NCBI RefSeq assembly: GCF_039908645.1
Contig: NZ_CP150917.1
Span: 2,925,501-2,989,500, forward strand
Length of the DNA: 64,000 bases
Direction: 5' to 3'
Source of the DNA: Pseudomonas helvetica
Lineage (GTDB): Bacteria > Pseudomonadota > Gammaproteobacteria > Pseudomonadales > Pseudomonadaceae
The translations under genes and the position numbers were made by a program. Under the pieces are notes generated by a model. The model worked only from the letters and a program-made list of their open reading frames with translations, was not told the origin of the DNA and did not search any database. Below are positions 16,318 through 24,976 of this stretch, piece after piece (position 1 is the first letter of the stretch; every line of letters starts with the position of its first letter).

Positions 16318-17810
16318 AACCCTACCTCTTGTTGCACACCGGCCCAGGCCAGTGGCTGTTCATTCATGCCCCAATAAAGGCTCTTCTGTTCCATGTATTG
16401 CAGGATGCCGAGGCGACCTTTTTCTCGGCCCAGGCCACTGTCGCGCCAGCCGCCGAAGGGGGTGGAAATCGAGAACTGTTTGTAGGTGTTGATCCACACC
16501 GTGCCGGCCTGGATTTTTCGACCCAGCGCCCAGGCGCGTTTGTAGTCGCGCGTCCAGATCCCGGCGGCGAGGGCATACAAACTGTCGTTGGCCTGTTCGA
16601 TTAATTGCGCTTCGTCATCAAACGGCATGGCCACCAGCACCGGTCCGAAGATTTCTTCCTGGCAGACCTGTTGGCTGTTGTTCAAGCCTTCGAGGATGGT
16701 CGGCGGGTAGTAATAGCCCTGGTCGTAAACACCACCGCTCGGGCGTTGCCCACCGAGCAGCAAACGTCCACCTTCGGCCAGCCCCAGCGCGACGTAGCGC
16801 TCGACCGACTCACGGTGGCCTGCGCTGATCAGCGGGCCCATTTGCGTGCGCTCATCCGCCGGATCACCGACACGCAGTTCGGTTGCCGCCGCTACCAGAC
16901 GCGCCATGAACGGCTCGTACAGAGCACGGGCGACGAATAACCGCGAACCGGCGATACAGGCTTCGCCCGAAGAACTGAAGATGCCGTACAGCACACCCGC
17001 CACGGCATGGTCGAGGTCGGCGTCATCGAGAACGATGGTCGGTGATTTACCGCCCAGTTCCAGCGACACCGGCATCATCTTGTCTGCGGCGATGTGAGCA
17101 ATGTGTTTGCCGGTTTTAGTGCCGCCGGTGAACGACACGCGCTTGACCAGAGGATGACGGGTCAACGCATCGCCGAGCAGCGAGCCCTTGCCAGGCAGCA
17201 CACTGAGCAGACCTTTCGGCAATCCGGCGTCTTCGCAGATGCGCGCCAGTTGCAAGGCCATCAACGGGGTGATTTCCGCCGGTTTGATCACCACCGCATT
17301 GCCGGCAGCGAGTGCCGGAGCGACTTTCTGCGCTTCGCTGGCAATCGGTGAGTTCCACGGCGTGATCGTGGCGATGACCCCCATCGGCTCGTAAACACTC
17401 ATGCTGACGAAATCACCCCGCGATGGCGTGATGGTTTCTTCGAGGGTTTCACAGGCCGCGGCGAAGAACTGGAAAGTTCCGGCGGCGCTGGCGACCAGAG
17501 CACGGGTTTCGTTGATTGGTTTGCCGTTGTCCTGACGCTGCAATTGCGCCAGTTCTTCGCTGCGCTGACGGATCAGCTCGGCAATGCGATACAGCACGCT
17601 GGCCCGTTCATGGGGTTTGCGCTGTGCCCAGCCGCTGTGCAAAAACGCCTGGTGGGCGCCGTGCACGGCGTCCTCGACGTCTTCGACACTGGCGGCATTG
17701 AGCCAGGCAACCGCTTCGCCGGTGGCGGGGTAGCGTGTGGCGTAGCGCTCGCCGCGACCCAGTCGCCATTCGCCGGCAATGCAGATCGGTAAAGTCTGTT
17801 CGAGAGTCAT
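16314..17810 (-). CDS. NAD(P)-dependent aldehyde dehydrogenase
   Basis: A 498-residue ALDH with N153 (P-W-N), general base E251 (L-E-L-G-G-K) and nucleophile C285 (G-E-A-C-I-A-G-S-R). The ATG at 17810 is used because AGGGGAC sits seven bases upstream; the longer in-frame start at 17837 would overlap the upstream gene. Family position near 2-hydroxymuconic-semialdehyde and betaine-aldehyde type enzymes fits oxidation of a ring-cleavage semialdehyde. It lies between the aspartate-dehydrogenase-like gene and the extradiol dioxygenase. Confidence 0.9.
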   Translation of the reverse strand: MTLEQTLPICIAGEWRLGRGERYATRYPATGEAVAWLNAASVEDVEDAVHGAHQAFLHSGWAQRKPHERASVLYRIAELIRQRSEELAQLQRQDNGKPINETRALVASAAGTFQFFAAACETLEETITPSRGDFVSMSVYEPMGVIATITPWNSPIASEAQKVAPALAAGNAVVIKPAEITPLMALQLARICEDAGLPKGLLSVLPGKGSLLGDALTRHPLVKRVSFTGGTKTGKHIAHIAADKMMPVSLELGGKSPTIVLDDADLDHAVAGVLYGIFSSSGEACIAGSRLFVARALYEPFMARLVAAATELRVGDPADERTQMGPLISAGHRESVERYVALGLAEGGRLLLGGQRPSGGVYDQGYYYPPTILEGLNNSQQVCQEEIFGPVLVAMPFDDEAQLIEQANDSLYALAAGIWTRDYKRAWALGRKIQAGTVWINTYKQFSISTPFGGWRDSGLGREKGRLGILQYMEQKSLYWGMNEQPLAWAGVQQEVGL

Positions 17811-17820
17811 CGACGGTCCC

Positions 17821-18624
17821 CTAAATCGAAATTGCATGGGCGTGGTTGCCCAAGGCGCGGACGACGCTGTAGACGGTCAGCGCCGAGGTCTTCGGGTTGG
17901 CCAGCAGCGGCTTGCCACGCAAACTCAATTCGAAACCGCCAAAGGCGCCGCGCGCTTCGAAGTGATGGACGTTTTCCTCGCTCAGTGGGTCGGCGATCAG
18001 CGTCACGTGGGTGCGATCGAGGCCGAGCCCGGCCAGCGACAAGGTTGCGGCGACGTTGGCGTTTTTTGGATAAAGGCGTGCCGCTTCGCGGGCGCTACCC
18101 TGAAAAATCACCGTGGCTTCGGTAATGCTGTCCAGATCACAGGCCTGTTCGGCGGGGGTGTTTTTCCAGGCGCGTGCCGGTTTGCGACCGGTGTAATTGA
18201 CCGAATCCAGTCCGCCGACCTTGGCCGCGGACAAGGCGTCGATGCCACCGATGGCACCAGGCAGCAATTCGATGCGGGTCTGGCCACGTTCTGCCGCTGC
18301 TTCAAGGCGTTCGACCAGGCCGACTTCGGACAGCGCACCGACCGAGACGATCAGGCACGCAATGCCACGCTCCAGCGCTGGCAGCACATGTTCTTCGATG
18401 GCGCGGTGGCCGGCGCACTCGACCAGCAGGTCGGGGCGGGCGTCGGCTGGCAACGCGGTCAGCACCTGCGGCGGCTGTTTGAAACACGCCAGCCGCTGGC
18501 GCACCAGTTCTTCGGATCCGGCCGAGGCAATGACGTAATCAACGCACAGCTGCGGGTCCTTCTCCAGTAACTCGAGCACGCCGACGCCAATGGCGCCGCA
18601 GCCGATCATGGTGATATGCAACAT
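17821..18624 (-). CDS. L-aspartate dehydrogenase-like enzyme (NadX family)
   Basis: A 267-residue NAD(P)-dependent enzyme. N-terminal Rossmann G-C-G-A-I-G at 8-13; then V-S-V-G-A-L-S at 93-99, the P-G-A-I-G-G-I-D-A block, N-A-N-V-A-A-T-L at 188-195 and H220 (V-H-H-F-E), the catalytic His region of aspartate dehydrogenases. Start at 18624 leaves 10 bases from the ThDP gene. Known members interconvert aspartate and iminoaspartate/oxaloacetate, so it implies that amino-group chemistry, or an analogous imino acid, belongs to this pathway. It is not next to nadA/nadC, so NAD synthesis is unlikely. Confidence 0.85.
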   Translation of the reverse strand: MLHITMIGCGAIGVGVLELLEKDPQLCVDYVIASAGSEELVRQRLACFKQPPQVLTALPADARPDLLVECAGHRAIEEHVLPALERGIACLIVSVGALSEVGLVERLEAAAERGQTRIELLPGAIGGIDALSAAKVGGLDSVNYTGRKPARAWKNTPAEQACDLDSITEATVIFQGSAREAARLYPKNANVAATLSLAGLGLDRTHVTLIADPLSEENVHHFEARGAFGGFELSLRGKPLLANPKTSALTVYSVVRALGNHAHAISI

Positions 18625-18634
18625 GACGAAGTCC

Positions 18635-20317
18635 TCAAGCCGTGGCTTTCTGCGCTTTGGTTTCGCTGTTGGGCGGACCGGCAAACTGGGTGGCAAAGCT
18701 GCCGACGCTGAGCATGTCGACTTCCAGCAGGAACGGCCCGGGTTGAGCCAGTGCGCTGTCGACGACGTTGCCGAAATCCTTCAGGTCGGTCACGAGGCCG
18801 TGGCGCAGGTTCAGCGATTCAGACAGCTTGGAATAGTCCGGCGTGTGCAGGTCGACGTAGCAGTGACGGCTGCCATAGACCGCGTCCTGAATGTTGCGGA
18901 TCACGCCGTAACGCTGATCGTTCATCAGCAGAATCACCACGTTGGCCTTTTCCTGCACCAGCGTCGCCAGCTCGCCGAGGTTGAGAATGAAACCGCCGTC
19001 ACCGGCCAGGGCGAAGACCTTGCGTTCAGGCGCCGTTTGCGCAGCAGCCACCGCGGCACCAATACCCATCGACAGGCCCTGGCCAATGCCGCCGCCCAGC
19101 GCATGCACGCCTGCGCGCGGATGGAACAGGGTCAGCAGGCGGTTGCCCCAGATGCTGTTGGACAGCGTGACGTCGCGAACCCAGGAAAAATTGCGCCCGG
19201 TAAGGGCTTGCAGTTGCTCGACCATGGCCGAGTACGGGCCAAGGTCGGCCATCAGTTGGGTGCGGGACTTTTCGCGGACGTCCTTGAGTTCGGCGAGGAA
19301 CATCGGGTCGATCTGCAGGCGACCTTCGAGACGGTCGGCCAGGCCTTCGAGGGCCAGCGCCGAATCACCGCAGATGAACAGCTCGCTGTTGTAGCTGCGA
19401 CCTTCGATGGCCGGGTTGGCGTCGATACGCAGGGTATTGCGGGGCAATTTCAGCGCGTACTTGAACGTCTCGTTGCTGCGCAGGCGCGAACCGGCGATCA
19501 GCAGGGCATCGCAGCTTTGCAGGAACTGCTCGACCCGTTTGTTTTGCGAGAACGCGCCAAGGCAGCGTTCGTCATCTTCATTGACCACACCGCGACCCTG
19601 GGTCGAGGTGATCACGCCGACGCCCATGTCCAGCAGGCGCTTGACTTGGGGGCCTGCATGCCGCGCGCCGCCGCCAAGCCACAGCAGTGGACGTGTGGCC
19701 GTGACCAGACGCTCGGCGACCAGGTCCAGCGCTTCGGGCGCGGGCACGGCAACCGGAATCGGCAGGGGAGACAGGTCGGTCGGCATCGGGATAAAGGTCG
19801 ACTGGATATCGATCGGGATTTCCACGCTGACCGGCCCGGTAGGCGCGGTCAACGCGGTTTGCACGGCCAGCTTCAGGGTGCTGATGGCGGTTTCGACGCT
19901 GCGCACACGGAACGCGGCCTTCGAGACGGCCTTGAGCATGGTCAATTGGTCACGCGCTTCGTGGATGTACGCGAACTCTTGATCCAGGTACGGCGTTTCG
20001 ATCTGTCCGGTAATGTGCAGCAGCGGCGTGCCGGCGGTCAGGGCTTCGACCATGGCCCCGGCGGCGTTACCGGCCGCGGTACCGGTGGACGTCAGGCAGA
20101 CGCCCAGACCACCGGTGGTGCGGGCATAGGCGTCTGCCATGTTGGTGGCGCCGGCTTCACCACGGGCCATGACGAAGCGGATGTTGCCCCGAACGGCGAA
20201 CGCATCGAGGATCGGCATGTTGTGGATCGAGATCACGCCGAATGCGGCTTTGACGTCGCATTGTTCGAGAAACGCGGTGATGGCAGCGCCAACGGTGACA
20301 GTATTTTCATTACGCAT
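18635..20317 (-). CDS. Thiamine-diphosphate-dependent enzyme (acetolactate synthase / decarboxylase-like)
   Basis: A 560-residue ThDP enzyme with PYR domain, central domain and PP domain. E54 in R-G-E-A-G-A is the conserved Glu activating the cofactor; the Mg-ThDP motif is G-D-G-G-F followed about 25 residues later by L-M-N-D-Q. The start at 20317 overlaps the end of the SDR gene by 8 bases; the open frame extends further upstream but that part is antisense-like and inside the SDR gene. Likely acts on a 2-oxo acid by decarboxylation or carboligation. Benzoylformate-decarboxylase-like and ALS-like roles cannot be told apart. Confidence 0.9.
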   Translation of the reverse strand: MRNENTVTVGAAITAFLEQCDVKAAFGVISIHNMPILDAFAVRGNIRFVMARGEAGATNMADAYARTTGGLGVCLTSTGTAAGNAAGAMVEALTAGTPLLHITGQIETPYLDQEFAYIHEARDQLTMLKAVSKAAFRVRSVETAISTLKLAVQTALTAPTGPVSVEIPIDIQSTFIPMPTDLSPLPIPVAVPAPEALDLVAERLVTATRPLLWLGGGARHAGPQVKRLLDMGVGVITSTQGRGVVNEDDERCLGAFSQNKRVEQFLQSCDALLIAGSRLRSNETFKYALKLPRNTLRIDANPAIEGRSYNSELFICGDSALALEGLADRLEGRLQIDPMFLAELKDVREKSRTQLMADLGPYSAMVEQLQALTGRNFSWVRDVTLSNSIWGNRLLTLFHPRAGVHALGGGIGQGLSMGIGAAVAAAQTAPERKVFALAGDGGFILNLGELATLVQEKANVVILLMNDQRYGVIRNIQDAVYGSRHCYVDLHTPDYSKLSESLNLRHGLVTDLKDFGNVVDSALAQPGPFLLEVDMLSVGSFATQFAGPPNSETKAQKATA

Positions 20318-21107
20318 GGCGGGACAGGCCTCCAGAAACATCGATATGGCTGCCTGTGGTGTAAGCCGACAGAGGCGAGGCCAGAAACAGGATCGCGCGG
20401 GCCGCTTCAATCGGCAGGCCCAGACGCCCCAAGGGAATGTGTTTGCGTTGCGCCAGTTGGGCGGTCCATTGGGTCCAGTCAAGATCCCGCTCTTCGCGGG
20501 CTTCAAAACGTCGGCGCCATTGCCCGGACTCGACCAGGCCAATGAGAATGCCGTTGACCCGAATGCCTTCACCGGCAAATTCGGTGGCCATCGAACGCAC
20601 CAGGTTCATGACCCCGGCGCGAGCGGCCGAGGTGGCGACCATGTGCGGTTCCGGCTGGCTGGCCAGTAGCGAATTGACGCAGACGATGGCCGCGTTCGCT
20701 TGGCTTTCAAGCTGTGCCTTGAACGCGCGGACCGGGTTGATCACCGAGAAGAATTTCAAGTGCAACTCTTCGGTCCAGGCGCTATCGGGGGTGTCGGCGA
20801 AGGTCGACACCCGACCTTGTCCGGCGTTGTTGATCAGCACGCTGGCCGGCCCCAGTGCGGCCAGGCTGGCGGCGGCAAAGGCGTTGACCGAGTCCGCGTC
20901 GAGCACATTGCACACGTGGGCCAGCAACCGTGCCTCGGGGAAGCGTTGACGCAATCCGGCTTCGGCACTGCGCAGGCGATTTTCGTCGCGACCGCAGAAG
21001 GCCACGGCTGCGCCGGCTTCGAGCAACAGCTCGACGCAGGCCAGGCCAATCCCCGAAGAGCCGCCAGTGACGATTGCGGTGCTGTCTTGCAGTTGATAGA
21101 GACTCAT
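20310..21107 (-). CDS. SDR-fold protein lacking the catalytic Tyr-Lys pair
   Basis: A 265-residue classical SDR: T-G-G-S-S-G-I-G cofactor loop at 14-21 and N-N-A-G at 93-96. The active-site Ser is S146, but the Tyr and Lys expected 13 and 17 residues later are T159 and R163 (A-T-S-A-A-R-A-G). The surrounding fold and C-terminal D-V-S-G-G are normal, so the gene is not decaying. It may bind NAD(P) and catalyse a different step, or be an accessory. It is one base from the IclR gene and overlaps the ThDP gene. Confidence 0.85.
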   Translation of the reverse strand: MSLYQLQDSTAIVTGGSSGIGLACVELLLEAGAAVAFCGRDENRLRSAEAGLRQRFPEARLLAHVCNVLDADSVNAFAAASLAALGPASVLINNAGQGRVSTFADTPDSAWTEELHLKFFSVINPVRAFKAQLESQANAAIVCVNSLLASQPEPHMVATSAARAGVMNLVRSMATEFAGEGIRVNGILIGLVESGQWRRRFEAREERDLDWTQWTAQLAQRKHIPLGRLGLPIEAARAILFLASPLSAYTTGSHIDVSGGLSRHA

Positions 21108-21108
21108 C

Positions 21109-21945
21109 TCAATCCCTCATCAAGGCCGTTACGCGGTTCTGGCCGTCGTGGGCGGCAGCGCTGTTGTAGTCGAGCAACCGCGACAGCTCGTCGGCACTGC
21201 GACGCACCTGCAGGAGCAATTCGTTGAAGTTGACGTGACCGATCTGAACGGTCGGAATCGTCACGCCCAGTGCAGCGACGATATGCCCGGTCTGATCGCG
21301 CACCGGGGCGGCGACGGTCGAAATCGCTGACTCGAAGAAACCTTCGCTACTGACGAAACCGCGCTGACGGTCGGCTTGAACCATGTCAAACAGCTCCAGC
21401 ACGGTTTTCGGCGTGCAGGGCGAGAATTGCTCCAGGTGATCTTCCGGGTACAGTTCACGCAATTCGGCCAGCGACAGGTCTTCGAGCAGGATGCGCCCCA
21501 GGACAGTGGCGTGGGCGGGGAGGCGAGTGCCGACATTCACCGCGTTGGAGAACACCGACGGTGGTGAGACTTTAGCCACGTAGACGATCGAGCGGCCATC
21601 GCGCACCACCAGATTGCTCGGGTAGTTGAGGCGGTCGCACAAGCGGGCCAGCAGCGGTTGGCCGAGTTCGGTCAGCTCCAGCGAGGCCAGGTACTCGAAG
21701 CCCAGGCGCAGCACCGACATGCCGAGGCGGTATTCATTGCCGCTGCGGGTGACAAACCCCATGGTTTCCAGTGTCGTCAGCAGGCGAAAGATCGTCGAGC
21801 GCGGCAGTGCCAGACGCCGGGCCAGTTCCGGCGCGGTCAACGTGCGATTGCGCCGGCTGAACTCGCAGAGCAGCAGCAATCCGCGCTCCAGGCCCGGCAC
21901 GATGTACTTGTCCTGAGCATCCTTCAGCAGATCTGAATCGTTCAT
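21109..21945 (-). CDS. IclR-family transcriptional regulator
   Basis: A 278-residue IclR protein: winged helix (L-T-A-P-E-L-A-R-R-L-A-L-P-R-S-T-I-F-R-L-L) at about 35-60 and a C-terminal effector domain with G-T-R-L-P-A-H-A-T-V-L-G-R, the usual small-molecule pocket region. Start at 21945 overlaps the stop of the hydrolase gene by four bases (ATGA). It is embedded inside the operon it presumably controls, which suggests autoregulation. IclR proteins commonly sense aromatic acids. Confidence 0.9.
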   Translation of the reverse strand: MNDSDLLKDAQDKYIVPGLERGLLLLCEFSRRNRTLTAPELARRLALPRSTIFRLLTTLETMGFVTRSGNEYRLGMSVLRLGFEYLASLELTELGQPLLARLCDRLNYPSNLVVRDGRSIVYVAKVSPPSVFSNAVNVGTRLPAHATVLGRILLEDLSLAELRELYPEDHLEQFSPCTPKTVLELFDMVQADRQRGFVSSEGFFESAISTVAAPVRDQTGHIVAALGVTIPTVQIGHVNFNELLLQVRRSADELSRLLDYNSAAAHDGQNRVTALMRD

Positions 21946-22826
21946 AGCGATGCACCTGTCAGGGATTCTTTGATGGCAAAGGCCAAGCGGCCCGCCACCA
22001 CACAAGGTTGTTCGATGGGGCTGGCATGCCCGGCATCGGTAATCAGGTTGAACGTGCCTCCCAAGGCCTTGGCCAGGGGCAGGCAGTTTTCGGGAGCGGT
22101 GATGCCGTCGGCTTCGCCGCAATGCACTTCGCAAGGCATCGACAGTGGCGCGTGCCGCAGCAGGTCCTCGCTGCACAGCAGTTCTATGGCCTGGCGATAG
22201 CCATCGGGATTGAGCCGGGCCATGTTCCACTGCACCCAGGCGTGTGCCTTTGGGCTGGCAGTGGGCGAAAGCATGTAGGCGCTGCGTTGTTCGGCCATGC
22301 GTTGAATGCCCAGTTGTTCCAGGGCTTGCAGGCGTTTGCTGCGCACTTCCTGGCGCTGCAAGGCGCGCGATGGATGACCGTAGCCCCGGGCCGGACTGAT
22401 CAACACCAGCCGGCTGATCCGCTGTTGGTGCACGCCGCTGGCGAACGCTGTGGCAGTAATCGCCCCGAGCGAGTGACCGACCAGCACACAGCGCTGGATG
22501 CCTAGCGCATCGAGCATCTGCAGCAGTCGTTCGGCGTAGTCCGAAGCGTCGGGGGCCAGCGATCTCAGCGGCGTGGAGTCACCGTAGCCGGGAGCGTCCC
22601 AGGCAATCACATGTGCGCTCTGGCCAAGCGCTTGCGCCACCTCTAACCACGACGCCGAGCCCGAGCCGATCCCGTGCAACAACACAATCGCCGGCCCGGT
22701 TCCGCATTCGCGAAAGGCCTGGCGACCGCCAGCGATCCCCAGCGTACGCAAAGGAAAGTGCAGGGCCAGCTGCGCCTGGAGGTCAGCCGTGAGCGGCGGG
22801 ACGAGATTATCGATGGCGTACGACAT
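21942..22826 (-). CDS. Alpha/beta hydrolase (meta-cleavage-product hydrolase-like)
   Basis: A 294-residue hydrolase with oxyanion H-G-I-G-S-G at 51-56, nucleophile S119 in G-H-S-L-G, D240 in G-E-A-D-G and H267 in A-G-H-A-S. Overall plan resembles MhpC/BphD-type C-C hydrolases that act on extradiol cleavage products, though esterases share the same fold. It lies 4 bases after the cupin gene and overlaps the IclR gene. With an extradiol dioxygenase in the operon, a ring-fission hydrolase role is the simplest reading. Confidence 0.85.
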   Translation of the reverse strand: MSYAIDNLVPPLTADLQAQLALHFPLRTLGIAGGRQAFRECGTGPAIVLLHGIGSGSASWLEVAQALGQSAHVIAWDAPGYGDSTPLRSLAPDASDYAERLLQMLDALGIQRCVLVGHSLGAITATAFASGVHQQRISRLVLISPARGYGHPSRALQRQEVRSKRLQALEQLGIQRMAEQRSAYMLSPTASPKAHAWVQWNMARLNPDGYRQAIELLCSEDLLRHAPLSMPCEVHCGEADGITAPENCLPLAKALGGTFNLITDAGHASPIEQPCVVAGRLAFAIKESLTGASL

Positions 22827-22830
22827 GGGC

Positions 22831-23394
22831 TTATCCGCGCTTGATCGAGGCCAGAGGGTGTTCTGGCGGGTAGGTCGGGGTCAGCGGTTTTTTCGCACCG
22901 AGCATCACGCACATCAGCGCATCTTCATCGCCGATGTTGATCTCTTCGCGGTACACGCCCGGTGGCACGGAAATGACGTCACGGTCGGTCAGGATCGTTT
23001 CGAAGCGCTCACCGTCCTTTTCGATCACCACTTTGAGTTTGCCGCGCAGCACGAAGAACACTTCTTCAACGTCGGTGTGCAGGTGCGGCGGGCCTTCGTG
23101 ACCGGCCGGAATCACCATGGTGGAGAACGTGAAGTTCTCCGAGGGAATGGTGTTCATGTCGGTGCTGATACCGGTGCCGCCGGTACCGATGTAACGCATT
23201 TGTGCGCGGCGGAATTTCGGGTCGTAGTCGGCCTGGAATTTCAGCGCGTTCCAATCGTACTGACGCGTTTCGTAGCGGGCGATACGGGTGTTCATCCAGC
23301 TTTCGAGGTCACTGCCGGCCGGCTGTTCCCAGCTTTTCGGGGCGTCTTGCTGCTCAGATGAATGTGCAGATGAGTGTGCAGATAGATTAGTCAT
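22831..23394 (-). CDS. Single-domain cupin
   Basis: A 187-residue cupin. Motif 1 is G-P-P-H-L-H with H104, H106 and E110 (D-V-E-E-V) as metal ligands, followed by F-F-V-L-R-G-K-L; motif 2 is P-P-G-V-Y-R, where the usual second-motif His is replaced (Y/R). The first 25 residues are polar and Ser/Gln-rich, likely disordered. Cupins in catabolic operons include ring-cleaving dioxygenases, isomerases and decarboxylases. Which applies is not visible. Confidence 0.8.
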   Translation of the reverse strand: MTNLSAHSSAHSSEQQDAPKSWEQPAGSDLESWMNTRIARYETRQYDWNALKFQADYDPKFRRAQMRYIGTGGTGISTDMNTIPSENFTFSTMVIPAGHEGPPHLHTDVEEVFFVLRGKLKVVIEKDGERFETILTDRDVISVPPGVYREEINIGDEDALMCVMLGAKKPLTPTYPPEHPLASIKRG

Positions 23395-23407
23395 GGCAGT
23401 CTCCTGA

Positions 23408-24175
23408 TCAAGGCATTACGAACCCGCCGTTGACCGGCAGGGTTTGTCCAGTGATGAAACGGGCGAGGTCGGACAGCGCGAAGAGCACGGCGCCGCTGAC
23501 GTCCTCGGGGAGTTGCGGGCGTTGAATGGCCCGCTGCTCGTTGTACAAACGGTGACGTGCTTCAGGCACATAGGCGGTGGCTTCGACCAGCACCAGGCCA
23601 GGCGCGATGGCGTTGACCGTGATGTTGTCGGTACCCAGTTCGCGGGCCAGGCTGCGGGTCATGGCGATGATTGCGCCCTTGCTTGCGACATACGCCAGCA
23701 GGTTCGGCGCGCCCCACAGCGGCGTGTCGGATGCCAGGTTGACGATGGCGCCATGACCGCTGGCGCGCAGGGCCGGCAGGCACGCCTTGGTCATCAGCCA
23801 GGTGCCGCGGACATTGACGTGCATGACCTGATCCCAGGTATCGAGGCTCAGCTCTTCGCACGTCTTGCCACCGGAATTGGTGATCGAGGCGTTGTTCACC
23901 AGACCGTCGAGGCCACCCAGCAGCCGGGTGGTTTCAGCCACGCAGGTGTCGATCGAGTCGGGTTGCGCCAGATCGACGGCCACGCCATGAACGGTCAGGC
24001 CTTCGGCGACCAGCTCGGCGGCCGATTGCTGAACACGCTCGGCGAGAATGTCGGCGATCACCACGTGGGCGCCGGCCCGGCCGATGGCCTGGGCAAAGGC
24101 ATAACCCAACCCGCGGGCGCCACCGGTGACCAGCACCCGACGGCCTTCGAGCAAACGATTGAGGGTCGTCATCAT
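23408..24175 (-). CDS. Short-chain dehydrogenase/reductase
   Basis: A 255-residue classical SDR with T-G-G-A-R-G-L-G at 17-24, N-N-A-S at 94-97 and an intact catalytic set S149, Y162 and K166 (A-Y-V-A-S-K). The C-terminus V-N-G-G-F is canonical. Start at 24175 overlaps the ABC permease stop by four bases; the next codon is also ATG (24172). It probably oxidises a cis-dihydrodiol or an alcohol intermediate of the pathway. In contrast to the second SDR of this operon it should be catalytically competent. Confidence 0.9.
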   Translation of the reverse strand: MMTTLNRLLEGRRVLVTGGARGLGYAFAQAIGRAGAHVVIADILAERVQQSAAELVAEGLTVHGVAVDLAQPDSIDTCVAETTRLLGGLDGLVNNASITNSGGKTCEELSLDTWDQVMHVNVRGTWLMTKACLPALRASGHGAIVNLASDTPLWGAPNLLAYVASKGAIIAMTRSLARELGTDNITVNAIAPGLVLVEATAYVPEARHRLYNEQRAIQRPQLPEDVSGAVLFALSDLARFITGQTLPVNGGFVMP

Positions 24176-24948
24176 TGGGTACTCAGCATGGCTTTGGGCA
24201 TGTAGTGCAGGACGCGTTTCTCGGTCCAGACCACCGCGCCATAAGCGAGTACACCGATCAGCGTGAGCATGACGATGGCCACGAACACACCCGCGGTATT
24301 GCCCTGGCCTTCGGCATCGACCAGCAGGAAGCCCAGGCCCTGGTTGCCACCGACCAGTTCACCGACGGTGACGCCGATCACGGCCAGGGTCGACGCTATG
24401 CGCAGGCCGGAGAACAGTGCGGCCATGGCCGAAGGGAATTCCACCAGGCGAAAGATCTGCCAGCGGCTGGCGTTCATCGTCCGGACGAGGTTGATCATGT
24501 CCGGGTCAACGGTGCGGATCGCCGACAGTACGTTGATCATCACCGGGAAGAACACGATCAGGATGGCGATCAGGATCTTCGGATAGATGGTGTAGCCCAG
24601 CCACATGACAAATAGCGGAGCGAAGGCGACTTTCGGGGCGATTTGCAGCGCCAGAATGTAGGGCGACAGCATGGCTTCGGCGGCGGGCGAGAGTCCCAGC
24701 GAGACACCGATGGCCACGCCGAGCAGGGCTCCCAGACCGAAGCCGACAATGATTTCGAACGCGGTAATCAGAGTGTGTTGCAGCAGACCTCCGGTTTGCC
24801 ACATCACCAGGCTTTCCTGGGCCACACGGCTCAGTTGCGGCATGACGAATTCGGGCATGCCGAGCAGTCCCGGGCCCCACTGCCAGAGCACCAGGAACAG
24901 GATCAGCAGTGCAACGCTGCCCAGCACGGAGTTATTAAGGTTTTTCAT
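24172..24948 (-). CDS. ABC transporter permease (SsuC/TauC-like)
   Basis: A 258-residue inner-membrane protein with about six hydrophobic helices and the BPD permease EAA-type loop (E-F-P-S-A-M-A-A-L-F-S-G-L-R), which contacts the ATPase. It belongs to the nitrate/sulfonate/taurine/pyrimidine group. Encoded between the periplasmic binding protein gene (28-base gap) and an SDR (4-base overlap), it forms the importer with them. Confidence 0.92.
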   Translation of the reverse strand: MKNLNNSVLGSVALLILFLVLWQWGPGLLGMPEFVMPQLSRVAQESLVMWQTGGLLQHTLITAFEIIVGFGLGALLGVAIGVSLGLSPAAEAMLSPYILALQIAPKVAFAPLFVMWLGYTIYPKILIAILIVFFPVMINVLSAIRTVDPDMINLVRTMNASRWQIFRLVEFPSAMAALFSGLRIASTLAVIGVTVGELVGGNQGLGFLLVDAEGQGNTAGVFVAIVMLTLIGVLAYGAVVWTEKRVLHYMPKAMLSTQ

Positions 24949-24976
24949 CGTGTCGGTACCTTGTTGTCACTCGCCG

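Noticed and set aside
18590..20545. 651-codon plus-strand frame opposite the ThDP gene
   Set aside because: Same cause as above: the minus strand carries a full ThDP enzyme with cofactor motifs, and the plus frame is low-complexity.
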